DNA of 43,697 nt, from assembly GCF_900547735.1 (NCBI RefSeq), contig NZ_URHZ01000044.1:1-43697 (forward strand), written 5' to 3'. The notes beneath the pieces are model-generated. The model was not told the origin of the DNA, made no database searches, and was given only the letters and a program-made list of their open reading frames with translations. Positions within the stretch are counted from its first letter, which is position 1. Every line of letters starts with the position of its first letter. Below are positions 1 to 9,313 of the stretch, piece by piece. Both the position numbers and the translations under genes were made by a program. The stretch is from an uncultured Clostridium sp. (GTDB lineage Bacteria > Bacillota > Clostridia > Lachnospirales > Lachnospiraceae).

Positions 1-131
1 GGACTTATGTGCGCTATATCAACCTGATTCATTACTGGCATCACTGCACCTTCCCATGGCATGTCGGCCTGATGTACCAGTATAAGAGCCCTGAAGAGAT
101 TGATTTGATGCAGAAAATGGTTCATGATTGA
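1..131 (+). CDS. C-terminal end of an unrecognised protein (partial)
   Basis: An open frame enters from the left edge and stops at a TGA at 129-131, giving about 42 residues. The visible tail is rich in aromatic residues and histidine (a YWHH stretch, then FPWHVGLMYQY) and ends in an acidic then basic helix. I do not recognise the family. It lies about 115 bases upstream of the symporter operon on the same strand, so it may be part of the same catabolic locus, but no function can be assigned from this fragment. Confidence 0.55.
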   Translation, partial: TYVRYINLIHYWHHCTFPWHVGLMYQYKSPEEIDLMQKMVHD

Positions 132-245
132 CGGTAGATTGACCGTAACAGGTATTTGGCAGGATTCGGCCGTAATTGGGGTCATGTTTCATTAATGGGG
201 GCCGGCTGCTTCATTTTATGAGGGATTGAAGGGAGGAGTTATTTT

Positions 246-416
246 ATGTTTGGTTTGCCTTTGTGGCTTACAATATTTCTGATTCTCTATGCAATTATGA
301 TAATAGGAGTTTGGGTCTTATCTTTTTCAAATGTGCTTTTTGATGAGGAAGAGGATGATAAGGCGGAGTGCGGCAGCGCAGAATGCGGGAAAGAAGCGGG
401 AGGAGAAATAATATGA
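246..416 (+). CDS. Small symporter-associated membrane peptide (56 aa)
   Basis: This short gene begins with ATG at 246 behind a GGGAGGAG ribosome site at about 231-238. It encodes 56 residues: one strongly hydrophobic helix (residues about 4-31, starting FGLPLWLTIFL), then an acidic patch DEEEDD and a short tail containing two cysteines. Its stop codon overlaps the symporter start in an ATGA (413-416), so the two are probably translationally coupled. Very small one-helix proteins directly upstream of sodium:solute symporters are known as symporter small accessory proteins, and PanF has a comparable small partner in YhdT. The role here, perhaps assembly or stability of the transporter, is inferred from position and shape. 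Confidence 0.75.
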   Translation: MFGLPLWLTIFLILYAIMIIGVWVLSFSNVLFDEEEDDKAECGSAECGKEAGGEII

Positions 417-1903
417 ATGACAGAGTAATCTATATTTTAGTCTTTATAGTCTATATTGCTTTTTGCCTCGGCATTTCCGCAATCGTTAAAAAGAAAGAGA
501 CTCACAGGGACAGTAAGGGATTTCTGCTGGGGGACAGAAGCATCGGACCATGGCCTATTGCTTTTTCCTTTGTTGCCACCCTGGTGAGCGCGTCGCTGTT
601 TATGGGAAGCGGTCCGAAGATCTATTCCCAGGGCTGGCCGTTTGCCATCTACGGGCTGCTGCTGTTAAATGTGGGAATCGTTCTGGCCTGGATACTGTAT
701 GCCAAGAGACTGTCCAGACTGACGACCAAGTTTAACGCCCTGACACTGGCGGAGCTGTTTCATTACAGATACAATTCCAGGGGAATTAAGATTTTTTCTT
801 CCGTTGCCACCATTGTCGTTTATATTCCGCTGATGGGCGCCCAGCTCGTAGCGGCAGGAAAGCTGTTCCAGAGCATTTTCGGCCTGCCGTTCTGGAGCGG
901 GATTGTGCTGGTGGGAATGGTGCTCACCATCGTAACTGCGGTGGGCGGTTTCAAATCCGTCGTTTATAACGATTTTTTCCAGGGAATTATCATGTACGGC
1001 ATCTTCTTTGTGCTGGTGCCGCTGATGGTTTATAAAGTCGGAGGGCTGACCGCAATGAATAACCGCCTGACCGCGGAGTTCCCTCAGTTTTTTATAATGC
1101 ATGACGATTATTGGACTCCCGTGATGATTACGTCCTGGGTTTTCTACTTTATTTTCGGGCTTAATCTGGCACAGCCGTCTCTGCTGGTACGTTTTCTGGC
1201 CTGCAAGGATACAAAGGTTATAAAGCGTGCGTTTCCACTGGCGGTTACCTGTCATGCATTTGGAATTTTCAGTGTCGCCATTATCATGATGGCCGCTGCG
1301 CTGCTGTTCCCGGGCATTACGGACCGTGAAATAATCTTTCCCACGATTGTCACAAACCTGCTTCCTCCGGTGATGGGCGGCATGGCAATCTGTGCCGTAT
1401 TTGCCTGTATGATGTCTACGGTGGATTCCCTGATGCTTGTGGCCTCCGGTTCTTTTACAGAAGATATTTACAAAGGGTTTTTCAATAAGAAAGCGACAGA
1501 GAAGGAAATTTATAATGTGGGGATTATCAGTACGGTCGTAATCGGCATCGGTTCCATCCTTACCGCCATTTACTCGGGAAAGGGCGTTTTGGAGCTGATT
1601 GTACTGGCGGAATCCTGTCTGATTCCAATCTACCTGTTCTCTGTTCTGGGAGTGACCCATTTGAAACGTCTCACATCGGCCGGAGTGCTGTCGGGCATGA
1701 TTGCCGGAGCAATTGTTGCCTTTGGCTGGGAAATCATTTATAGCTGGGACATCTGTGTTCCCGTCATGCCGGCCATCATTGTATGTGCGGCAGTCACGAT
1801 TGTTGTGAGTTTAATGACTCCTGCGCCGTCATCAGCCGTCACCGACGCTTTCTGGGGCAGAACGGCAAAAGAAGAACTGGAAGCGTATTATTCACAGAAC
1901 TAA
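413..1903 (+). CDS. Sodium:solute symporter family transporter
   Basis: A 496-residue integral membrane protein with about 13 hydrophobic segments, of normal length for the SSS family, which couples inward sodium flow to substrate uptake. Family features include the N-terminal helix followed by a basic loop and GDRSIGPWPIAFSFVAT, a GGFKSVVYNDFFQGIIM segment in the middle, and ACMMSTVDSLMLVASGS, which resembles the conserved sodium-site helix. I start it at ATG 413, not at the upstream in-frame ATG 368, because 413 follows GGGAGGAG and overlaps the accessory peptide stop. The substrate is not visible. Because hyuB and hyuA follow within 30 bases, a cyclic amide such as a hydantoin or oxoproline is a reasonable inference. 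Confidence 0.88.
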   Translation: MNDRVIYILVFIVYIAFCLGISAIVKKKETHRDSKGFLLGDRSIGPWPIAFSFVATLVSASLFMGSGPKIYSQGWPFAIYGLLLLNVGIVLAWILYAKRLSRLTTKFNALTLAELFHYRYNSRGIKIFSSVATIVVYIPLMGAQLVAAGKLFQSIFGLPFWSGIVLVGMVLTIVTAVGGFKSVVYNDFFQGIIMYGIFFVLVPLMVYKVGGLTAMNNRLTAEFPQFFIMHDDYWTPVMITSWVFYFIFGLNLAQPSLLVRFLACKDTKVIKRAFPLAVTCHAFGIFSVAIIMMAAALLFPGITDREIIFPTIVTNLLPPVMGGMAICAVFACMMSTVDSLMLVASGSFTEDIYKGFFNKKATEKEIYNVGIISTVVIGIGSILTAIYSGKGVLELIVLAESCLIPIYLFSVLGVTHLKRLTSAGVLSGMIAGAIVAFGWEIIYSWDICVPVMPAIIVCAAVTIVVSLMTPAPSSAVTDAFWGRTAKEELEAYYSQN

Positions 1904-1930
1904 TCGATTATTGAAATTTGGAGGTATTTT

Positions 1931-3634
1931 ATGGATATCAATCCTGCAACCCTTGAAGTAATCAGGAACAGCCTGGTTTCCATTGCCGAGGAGATGGGTG
2001 TTAGCCTTGTGCGCACAGCCTATTCGCCGGGAGTGAAAGAGCGCCGTGACTGTTCCTGTTCCATCTATGACGCCGACGGCCGGATGACCGCCCAGGCCGA
2101 ACACGTCCCCCTTCACTTAGGCGTAATGCCCCAGGCAGTGAAAGAGATTCTGAAGCTGTTTCCGGCGGAGCAGATGCGCCCGGGCGACGCTTATATCATC
2201 AATGATCCGTATCTGGGTGCGAATCACCTTCCCGATATTATTATGGTTACTCCGGTATTTTACCGGGACATGCTTTTTGCCTATGTGGGCAATATGGCCC
2301 ATCACAGCGATGTGGGTGGCATGAGGCCCCGCAGCATGGCGGGGGACAGCACGGAGATTTTTCAGGAAGGAATCAGGATGCCGGGGATTAAGCTGGCCGA
2401 AAAAGGGGAATTTGGCGCCCATATCCTGCGCTTTATCCTGGCCAATACGAGGACGCCGGAAAATGTGGAGGGCGATCTGAACGCCCAACTGGCTGCCAAC
2501 ATGCTGGCCTGCCGGCGCCTGGGAGAACTGTGCGGCAAATATGGACTGGACGTGCTCCGCGGCAGCATGAAGCTGATTCTGGATAAATCGGAGCAGCAGA
2601 TGAGGGAGGAACTTAAGAAGGTGCCGGATTGTACCGTTTACGGCCGTTCCGCCGTGGACTGCGGCGATACCTCTTACCCGATTTGCGTCAAAGCAATCTT
2701 TGAGGGAGGGAGCCTGACGCTTGATTTCACCGGGAGCAGTCCGCAGACGGCAAGCCCTGTCAACGCGGCTCCGGCTGCGACCCAGGCCGCCGTTAAGTTT
2801 GCCGTTAAGACGCTGATCGCCCCCGGTATTCAGCCGAATGAGGGAGCATTCCGGGCAGTGCGGACAATTTTACCGCCGGGAATTATCATAAATCCCGTAT
2901 CGCCGGCCCCGGTGGCCGGTTCCTGTGAGGTGAGTTACAAGACGGTGGAGGCTATTTTCGACGCATTGGCCTCCCTCTTCCCGGAACAGATTATCGCCGG
3001 GTCCGGGGCGGGCGGCGTGCTCTCCTTCGGAGGTTATGATTCCGTGCAGGGAAAGGCCTATGCGTACGGCGAGGGCCTGGGAGGCGGATTCGGCGCCTCG
3101 GGTTATAAAGACGGAGAGAGCGCGTGTAAGCCCTCCATGTCCAATTCCAAGGATTCTCCGGCCGAGGTGCTGGAAATGACTTATCCCATCCGGGTTTCCG
3201 GTTTTGCGCTGCGTCCCGATTCCGAGGGCGCGGGGCAGTACCGCGGCGGATTTGGATTCTGCCGGAGCTTTGAAATGCTGGATGACAATGTGATCTGGTC
3301 TACGCAGACAACCATGTATTCTCTGCGGCCTCAGGGGCGCCATGGCGGGCTGGAGGCGGAGACGTCCGAATGTGTTGTGAATCCGGGTAAGGAGAATGAA
3401 CGGAAATTGGAGGCCTATGGAACCGCAGTGCTGAATAAGGGAGATATCATTGAACTGCGCAGTGCGGGTGGAGGCGGCTACGGAGAACCGGGAAGGCGTG
3501 AACGCAGTCTTATTATGAATGATATCCGTAACGGACTGCTAAGCGTGGCGCGGGCGGCTGAGGTGTATGGTTATAAAACAGATTCGGAAGTATTTTTAGA
3601 ACAGGATTACAAGGAAAAAGGAGGGGATTTATGA
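1931..3634 (+). CDS. hyuB: Hydantoinase B/oxoprolinase family subunit
   Basis: This 567-residue protein matches the HyuB half of ATP-dependent hydantoinases, 5-oxoprolinases and acetone/acetophenone carboxylases. The N-terminus NPATLEVIRNSL and the AQAEHVPLHLGVM and NDPYLGANHLPD segments are typical, as is the glycine-rich C-terminal part (RSAGGGGYGEPG). With HyuA it forms a cytosolic complex. A GGAGG site lies just before ATG 1931, and its TGA overlaps the hyuA ATG by four bases, so equal synthesis is likely. The family has several chemistries (hydantoin or oxoproline hydrolysis, or carboxylation), so the exact substrate is left open. Confidence 0.9.
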   Translation: MDINPATLEVIRNSLVSIAEEMGVSLVRTAYSPGVKERRDCSCSIYDADGRMTAQAEHVPLHLGVMPQAVKEILKLFPAEQMRPGDAYIINDPYLGANHLPDIIMVTPVFYRDMLFAYVGNMAHHSDVGGMRPRSMAGDSTEIFQEGIRMPGIKLAEKGEFGAHILRFILANTRTPENVEGDLNAQLAANMLACRRLGELCGKYGLDVLRGSMKLILDKSEQQMREELKKVPDCTVYGRSAVDCGDTSYPICVKAIFEGGSLTLDFTGSSPQTASPVNAAPAATQAAVKFAVKTLIAPGIQPNEGAFRAVRTILPPGIIINPVSPAPVAGSCEVSYKTVEAIFDALASLFPEQIIAGSGAGGVLSFGGYDSVQGKAYAYGEGLGGGFGASGYKDGESACKPSMSNSKDSPAEVLEMTYPIRVSGFALRPDSEGAGQYRGGFGFCRSFEMLDDNVIWSTQTTMYSLRPQGRHGGLEAETSECVVNPGKENERKLEAYGTAVLNKGDIIELRSAGGGGYGEPGRRERSLIMNDIRNGLLSVARAAEVYGYKTDSEVFLEQDYKEKGGDL

Positions 3635-5712
3635 TGGCGGATACGGCGGCGCGTGAGCGCTATAAAGTTTCAATTGATATCGGCGGGACCTTTACGGATG
3701 TGGTTTCCATGAGGGAGAGCGACGGCCTCATCCGGGTCATTAAAGTTTCCTCTACCCCGGACGATCCCAGCAGGGCGTTCCTGCAGGGAATAAGAGAGCT
3801 TTCAGAACGTCTGGATATCCGTCCGTCCGATATTTCCTGCCTGATTCACGGCTCCACGGTGGGATGTAATGCCGTAGTCCAGGGAAGGCTGCCCAAGACG
3901 GCGCTGGTTACGACGGAGGGTTTTAGGGACGTTCTGGAAATTGCCAGGATGCTCCGTCCCGCATCCTATGATCTGCACTTTTCAAAGGCGCGTCTTCTGG
4001 TGCCGCGCCATCTGCGTTTCGAGGCGGCCGAGCGGATCGGCGCGGGAGGTGAGATTGTAAAAGCCCTCACCGAAGAGGAACTTCGGAGGATTGTAAAAGA
4101 AGTAAAGGACAGCGGAGCCAAAGCGGTTGCCGTAAGCTGCCTGTTCTCCTTTATTAATCCGGAACATGAGAGGGCAATCGGCGAGGCGCTGCGCAGAGGA
4201 ATCCCAGGCTGCCAGGTCTGCCTTTCCTGCGAGGTCAATCCGATTTTCCGTGAGTATGAGCGGACCTGTGTCACGGTTTTAAATGCGGCCCTGGTCAATG
4301 TGATGAGTACGTATTTGGAAAAAATACATGCCGGTCTGAGGGAAATGGGCTGTGCCGCCCCGCTCTACATCATGCGCCAGGACGGCGGCTATATGGGAAG
4401 TGCAGTGGCTCAGACCATGCCGGTGCAGGCCCTTGTATCCGGCCCCACGGGCGGGGCTCTTATGGCAAATTATCTGGGGCATCTCACCGGCAATATGGAT
4501 GTTGTCTCCCTGGATGTGGGAGGCACGACCGCGGATGTGTGCATGACGACGGACGGAGAGATTCAGATTGCGGACAGTCTCCAGGTGGGCGGCTATCCTC
4601 TGAGCATGCGTTCGATTGAAGTCAATGCGGTGGGAGCAGGCGGAGGAAGTATTGCCTGGGTTGATTCGGGCGGTTTTCTTCATGTGGGACCCGACAGTGC
4701 GGGTTCCAACCCCGGCCCGATTGCGTACGGGCTGGGTGGTAAAAATGTCACCCTGACGGATGCGAATCTGGCGCTGGGAAGACTGGAATCGGGGAGTCTT
4801 TTGAACGGTGATATGACAATCGACGCAAAACTCGCCGGAGAGGCGGTGGCCGAATTTGCCCGGACGATCGGAATGAGCGCGGAGGAGGCGGCCGAGGGAA
4901 TTGTTAAAATCGCCGTAGCCAATATGGCAAAGGGAATCCGGGTGATCTCGGTGGAACGCGGCTTCGATCTGCGCGATTTCACGCTTGTTCCGTTTGGCGG
5001 GGGCGGAGCCATGTATGCCTCGGAAATTGCGCGTGAACTCGGAATTCCCAGGGTAATCATACCGCGTCATCCGGGAACCGGTTCCGCTTTCGGACTGCTG
5101 ACCTCCGACCTGCGCCATGTGGCTAGCCGCAGTTTTGTCTCTTCCGTGGAGGCGGAGAAAGCAAAAGAGCTGCAGGCTCTGGCCGAAGAGCTGACGGCCG
5201 GAGTGCTTAAAACGATGAAGGAAGAGGGACATGAGGCAAAAGAAGTGGCTCTCAGCGCAACGGCCGATTTCCGCTATAAGGGACAGTCGTATGAGATTCC
5301 GGTTCCTGTTACGGTTCCCATTGACGGTGAAACTCTGAAGGAGGCCGTCGGACAGTTCCACTGTCTGTATGAGGTGCGGTACGGCCATTGCAACCGCAGC
5401 CATGTTGTGGAGATTGTCAATCTGCACATTGCCGGAGTGGCGTCCATCGGGCGGGCAAAGCTTAAAAAAATCCCGGAGGGAGCCGGTGCCAAGCAGGCGG
5501 TTGTGGGCAGCCGTTATGTGGTATTTCAGGGGCAACGTTACAAGACCGCAGTCTACCAGAGAGAACGGCTGGGAGCCGGCGACGGTATTACAGGCCCCGC
5601 AGTCATCAGCGAGTATGATTCTACGACAATTCTCTGGCCCGGTGACGAGGTCCGGGTAGACGGGTACGGAAACCTTGTGCTAAACTGTAAAAAAGCAGAG
5701 AACGTGTTTTAA
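3631..5712 (+). CDS. hyuA: Hydantoinase A/oxoprolinase family subunit
   Basis: A 693-residue ATP-binding partner of HyuB. The N-terminal domain opens with SIDIGGTFTDVVS, the phosphate-binding loop of the acetate/sugar kinase/actin-like fold. The main catalytic domain carries SLDVGGTTADV at about residues 291-301 and VPFGGGGAMYASEIA further on, and the protein ends with the usual beta-rich C-terminal domain. Members phosphorylate the amide or carbonyl of the substrate using ATP. The start is ATG 3631, although ATG 3634 directly follows and could serve. The pairing with hyuB and the transporter supports an uptake-and-hydrolysis operon. Whether it acts on hydantoins, N-methylhydantoin or 5-oxoproline cannot be decided here. 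Confidence 0.9.
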   Translation: MMADTAARERYKVSIDIGGTFTDVVSMRESDGLIRVIKVSSTPDDPSRAFLQGIRELSERLDIRPSDISCLIHGSTVGCNAVVQGRLPKTALVTTEGFRDVLEIARMLRPASYDLHFSKARLLVPRHLRFEAAERIGAGGEIVKALTEEELRRIVKEVKDSGAKAVAVSCLFSFINPEHERAIGEALRRGIPGCQVCLSCEVNPIFREYERTCVTVLNAALVNVMSTYLEKIHAGLREMGCAAPLYIMRQDGGYMGSAVAQTMPVQALVSGPTGGALMANYLGHLTGNMDVVSLDVGGTTADVCMTTDGEIQIADSLQVGGYPLSMRSIEVNAVGAGGGSIAWVDSGGFLHVGPDSAGSNPGPIAYGLGGKNVTLTDANLALGRLESGSLLNGDMTIDAKLAGEAVAEFARTIGMSAEEAAEGIVKIAVANMAKGIRVISVERGFDLRDFTLVPFGGGGAMYASEIARELGIPRVIIPRHPGTGSAFGLLTSDLRHVASRSFVSSVEAEKAKELQALAEELTAGVLKTMKEEGHEAKEVALSATADFRYKGQSYEIPVPVTVPIDGETLKEAVGQFHCLYEVRYGHCNRSHVVEIVNLHIAGVASIGRAKLKKIPEGAGAKQAVVGSRYVVFQGQRYKTAVYQRERLGAGDGITGPAVISEYDSTTILWPGDEVRVDGYGNLVLNCKKAENVF

Positions 5713-5772
5713 AATTTCATCCAGAAGGTGATTGTTCGGCCGGGAGCCATACGGCGGAAGCGGGGGACGGAT

Positions 5773-7707
5773 ATGAAAGAGATTGCGATCTTATTGGAAA
5801 ACAGGGAACAGGACTATGCGGTAGGAAATTTTATTAAGGAAAACCTCAGGGAGGTGCTGGAGGACACGGTCCGGATCCGCATCTGTTTCCTGGAAGATAA
5901 GGACGAATTTCATTTTTCCTCGGTTGATTTGATTTTGGTTATGGTCCACAGGCTGATTCACGCCGTTTACAGCCAGATATCCGATTTTTATAATAAAGAG
6001 AATATTCTGTTTGTCTCCCGGACGCTGTCCAGAGAAGCGCTCGATAAAATCAACCGTATTCCCTGCGGGGAGAGGGCGCTTGTGTTTAACCGTTCCCAGT
6101 ATACGACAATGGAGACGCTGCGGCTTCTGTACCAGTTGGATGTGATGCATCTGGACCTGGTGCCCTATGGCCCGACGGTGGACATATCGGAATTTAAGTA
6201 TATTATCACACCTGGGGCCATGGATTTTATTCCGGAGTGCGGGGGTGAGATTGTCAATATAGGATACCGGCAGCTCGACTGTTATTCCTTTCTGGACATA
6301 TTTTCCCACCTGGGTATCAGCGACGACAGGATAAACAGGAACCTGTTCCGGTATACGGAACATCTCTCGGCAAAGCACACCGATGTGGAAAAATGGTATC
6401 TGACCACCCAGATGACCTGCAGGACATTAGAAAATATCATGAGCCGGATCGATTTTGGAATCCTGGTGGCGGAGGCGGGACGGCGTGTCATCTATTACAA
6501 CCGGAAGATCCGGGGCATTCTCCGGCAGGATGTGAGGGAAGGGGAACTTTTTGAAATAAAAGACAACCAGGAGATGACCAGGCAGTTATTTGAAGAGGAT
6601 TTCCACAGCGAACTCATTCAGATTGGGGAAGAACGCGTCATGGTGGAGCGTTATCCGCTGTCCGATGAGGATATTGCCATGGGGTATTACTTCGAATTCC
6701 AGCCGGTTCAGAATATTAACAACATGGGGAGCAGGATCAGTGAAAAGCTGCGCAAATCCGGATTGTACGCCAAGTTTACCTTCCGCGACATTATTTACCG
6801 CTCCCCGGAGATGAAAAAATGTGTGGACGTGGCTAAGAAATTAGCCAGGACCGAATTCTCCATCCTGGTTGCCGGGGAGAGCGGTTCGGGTAAAGAATTG
6901 TTTGCCCAGTCTATTCACAACGCGTCCGCATGCTCCAAGGGCCCGTTTGTCGCCGTAAACTGTGCCGCCTTCCCGGAGAATCTTCTGGAAAGCGAGCTGT
7001 TCGGTTATGAGGGAGGAGCGTTTACGGGATCCAGGAAGGAAGGGAAAATCGGTCTGTTCGAACTGGCCAACAAGGGGAGTATTTTTCTGGATGAGATAGG
7101 GGAAATGTCCTATTCCCTCCAGTCAAAGCTGCTCCGCGTATTGCAGGAAAAAAGAATTATGCGGGTGGGAGGCGATCACTTTATCGATATCGACATCCGC
7201 GTCATATCGGCAAGCAACCGCAATCTGAAGGAAGAGGTGAAGGAAAAACATTTCCGGGCGGATCTCTATTACCGCCTGTCGACCTTTACCATTACCATCC
7301 CTCCGCTCAGGAACCGCAGGGAAGACATCCTGCCTCTTTTCCGGACGTTCTGCCACAGTCAGCCGTCCTTAAGCAGTGCAGAGGAGGAGATTCTGCGTTC
7401 CTATCAGTGGGACGGTAATGTGAGGGAGCTGCAGAATGTAGCGGCCTATTACGACGTAATCGGCAATCTGGAACTGCTCTCGATTCCTTCCGGCGTCCCG
7501 GTTTCACCTTTAAACGCAAAGGAAAAAATCGTGGATCTGCTGGGCCGGTATCCCAATGAGGGACTGGGCCGGAAACGTCTCATAAATCTTTTAAAGGAAG
7601 AGGGCGTTCCACTGAGTGAAGGCCGTTTTGAGGCCCTAATCAGGGAACTGATACAGGAAAATGTGATTTCCCGCGGCCGGGGACGTCAGGGAATCCGCCT
7701 GAACTGA
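5773..7707 (+). CDS. Sigma-54-dependent transcriptional activator
   Basis: A 644-residue enhancer-binding protein. Residues 1-190 form a sensory region resembling the tandem receptor domains of PrpR-like regulators. Residues about 215-315 look like a PAS domain. Residues about 335-570 are the AAA+ domain, with Walker A GESGSGKE (368-375), Walker B IFLDEI (437-442) and arginine region RADLYYRLSTF (495-505). The sigma-54-contact loop reads GAFTGS, not the classical GAFTGA. The C-terminal 65 residues look like a winged helix, not the usual Fis-type helix-turn-helix. I prefer ATG 5773, behind GGGGGA, over GTG 5728. It follows hyuA closely and probably controls this catabolic locus. No convincing -24/-12 promoter was found in the window. 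Confidence 0.88.
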   Translation: MKEIAILLENREQDYAVGNFIKENLREVLEDTVRIRICFLEDKDEFHFSSVDLILVMVHRLIHAVYSQISDFYNKENILFVSRTLSREALDKINRIPCGERALVFNRSQYTTMETLRLLYQLDVMHLDLVPYGPTVDISEFKYIITPGAMDFIPECGGEIVNIGYRQLDCYSFLDIFSHLGISDDRINRNLFRYTEHLSAKHTDVEKWYLTTQMTCRTLENIMSRIDFGILVAEAGRRVIYYNRKIRGILRQDVREGELFEIKDNQEMTRQLFEEDFHSELIQIGEERVMVERYPLSDEDIAMGYYFEFQPVQNINNMGSRISEKLRKSGLYAKFTFRDIIYRSPEMKKCVDVAKKLARTEFSILVAGESGSGKELFAQSIHNASACSKGPFVAVNCAAFPENLLESELFGYEGGAFTGSRKEGKIGLFELANKGSIFLDEIGEMSYSLQSKLLRVLQEKRIMRVGGDHFIDIDIRVISASNRNLKEEVKEKHFRADLYYRLSTFTITIPPLRNRREDILPLFRTFCHSQPSLSSAEEEILRSYQWDGNVRELQNVAAYYDVIGNLELLSIPSGVPVSPLNAKEKIVDLLGRYPNEGLGRKRLINLLKEEGVPLSEGRFEALIRELIQENVISRGRGRQGIRLN

Positions 7708-7771
7708 AATCCGGTTTCCGGAGCCCGGTGGATGACGGGGGAACAGGCCGCATTCCATCTGAACAGGCTAA

Positions 7772-9106
7772 TTACCGTCCGGGATTCTTTTTCAAATCCC
7801 CTGTCGCCGGATTATCAATCAGATGCCCGTCGGAATCAAAGCGGGAGCCGTGGCACGGGCAGTCCCAGGTATGCTCCTGCTTATTCCATTTCAGGGCGCA
7901 TCCCAGGTGTGGACAGCGGGGACTGGATATGGTCAGAAGATTCATTGTCGCCTCCAGCGCATTGGCGGCGAGCTGCGGCCGGAGTATGGTTCTGGATGGT
8001 GAGAACAGGGCGGAATAGGGGGAATCCTGTTCCGTTATAAGGGCGGTGAGCACCATAGCGGACACCATGGAGGAGGTCATGCCCCATTTGTTAAAACCCG
8101 CGGCGGCGTAAAGATTCGGCGTGTTTTTCGAATAATGCCCGATATACGGTACATTGTCTAATGTCATGCAGTCCTGTGTGGCCCAGTGGTACCGTTCGCT
8201 GGAACCGGGATAATAGTTCAAGGCAAAACGGCGGAGCTCTTCCCAGCTTCCGCCGGTTTTTCCCGTGCGGTGGCCGCCTCCCCCAATCAGGAGAAGGCCG
8301 TCATGGTTTCTGAACGACATTCCGTTTTGTGCCTGATCGACATACATCCCGTCTAAATCCGGCGCATTTTCCAGTGCAATCACATAGGAGCGGTGCTGGT
8401 ACATCTTCAGGAAATAACTGCCGTGCTTATTGATAAACGGAAAATGCGTTGCCACAATGATTTTATCCGCCGTGATGACGCCGCTGTCCGTGCGCGCTGT
8501 ACTGCCTTCCAGTTCCCGCACCTCGGTGTGTTCGTAAATATTCAAATCTTTGGCGATTGCATTTACGAACTTAAGCGGATGAAACTGCGCCTGCCCCGTA
8601 AAGCGGACGGCTCCGGCCACCGGGAAGGGGAGGGGAAGCTGATGAACCGACTCGGCAGGAAAGTTCAGTCTCTGGAGGGCGTCCAGCTCTTCGGCAATTA
8701 CCCGGGGATCGTCCAGGGAATAAACATATGCGTCTTTCCTTTCAAAATCACATTCAATCCCGCTGCAGAGCTCCGCATATTTTTTTACGGCCTCCTGGTT
8801 GGCGCGAAGGTACAGGTCCGCTTTTTCCGTCCCCAGGCTTTTGAGCAGCTTGTGATAAACCAGCCCATGCTGGGAAGTGATTTTAGCGGTAGTGTTTTTC
8901 GTGATTCCGCTGCAAACCGTATCCGCCTCAACCAGAACATAGTCCACGCCGGCCTGTCCGAGCATGTAAGCGCACAAGATCCCCGCCATACCGCCTCCGA
9001 TGATAAGGACGTCGGTTTTTATATCTTTTTTTAAGCTTTTGAAATTTAAAACAGAAGATGTATCGCTCCATACCGATCCATGCCGGTCGCTGCCGCCTTT
9101 TCCCAT
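7772..9106 (-). CDS. FAD-dependent oxidoreductase with C-terminal Rieske 2Fe-2S domain
   Basis: A 444-residue DAO-type flavoprotein. The dinucleotide-binding motif VLIIGGGMAG lies near residues 34-43, and FNKWGMTSSM plus a DNVPYIG segment fit the glycine-oxidase-like fold. The C-terminus is a compact Rieske domain with CPHLGC (C398, H400) and DCPCH (C416, H419), so both Cys-His pairs are present. Proteins of this design probably pass electrons between the flavin and the iron-sulfur cluster, but their substrates are generally unknown. It starts at ATG 9106 with GGAGG about 12 bases upstream, is divergent from carA and convergent with the sigma-54 activator, and stands alone. Confidence 0.87.
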   Translation of the reverse strand: MGKGGSDRHGSVWSDTSSVLNFKSLKKDIKTDVLIIGGGMAGILCAYMLGQAGVDYVLVEADTVCSGITKNTTAKITSQHGLVYHKLLKSLGTEKADLYLRANQEAVKKYAELCSGIECDFERKDAYVYSLDDPRVIAEELDALQRLNFPAESVHQLPLPFPVAGAVRFTGQAQFHPLKFVNAIAKDLNIYEHTEVRELEGSTARTDSGVITADKIIVATHFPFINKHGSYFLKMYQHRSYVIALENAPDLDGMYVDQAQNGMSFRNHDGLLLIGGGGHRTGKTGGSWEELRRFALNYYPGSSERYHWATQDCMTLDNVPYIGHYSKNTPNLYAAAGFNKWGMTSSMVSAMVLTALITEQDSPYSALFSPSRTILRPQLAANALEATMNLLTISSPRCPHLGCALKWNKQEHTWDCPCHGSRFDSDGHLIDNPATGDLKKNPGR

Positions 9107-9265
9107 ATGATGTTCGGGCCTCCTTATAAATGAATTTCAATTAGAATGCCCATTTATCTCAGGTTTGATTCCCGATCATGGGGACAGCGATAAGAAATTC
9201 CGCCCGTTATGTGGATTACAGTTACAGCGGGCCAGAATTTGCTATGAAAAAAATATTTTTACATA
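9107..9265. other. Intergenic region between the Rieske flavoprotein and the carA promoter
   Basis: This stretch separates the divergent flavoprotein gene from the car promoter. On the minus strand it holds the AAGGAGG ribosome site of the flavoprotein gene at about 9120-9127. I see no clear minus-strand promoter and no small gene. Together with the car leader it makes a 312-base gap between coding regions. Confidence 0.5.
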
Positions 9266-9294
9266 TTGACGCAGAAATCTGCCTATGCTATAAT
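9266..9294 (+). promoter_or_regulatory. Consensus sigma-A promoter for carAB
   Basis: The -35 hexamer TTGACG (9266-9271) and the -10 hexamer TATAAT (9289-9294) are separated by 17 bases. The -10 is preceded by TGC, giving an extended -10. Transcription should start at about 9300-9302. The promoter matches the consensus closely, so control probably acts after initiation, at the leader hairpin that follows. Confidence 0.85.
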
Positions 9295-9313
9295 TCACCA
9301 GAAATGAACAAGG

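Noticed and set aside
156..172. Possible -24/-12 (sigma-54) promoter upstream of the symporter operon
   Set aside because: TTGGCAGG resembles the -24 element, but at the correct spacing the -12 reads GGCC in place of TTGC, so the essential GC pair is missing.
665..1660. Long minus-strand open frame opposite the symporter
   Set aside because: The protein is rich in His, Gln and Arg with no family features. It is the antisense shadow of a well-supported membrane protein gene.
4279..5535. Long minus-strand open frame opposite hyuA
   Set aside because: It is again an antisense shadow: it has no start context, no recognisable motifs, and the sense strand encodes a clear HyuA.
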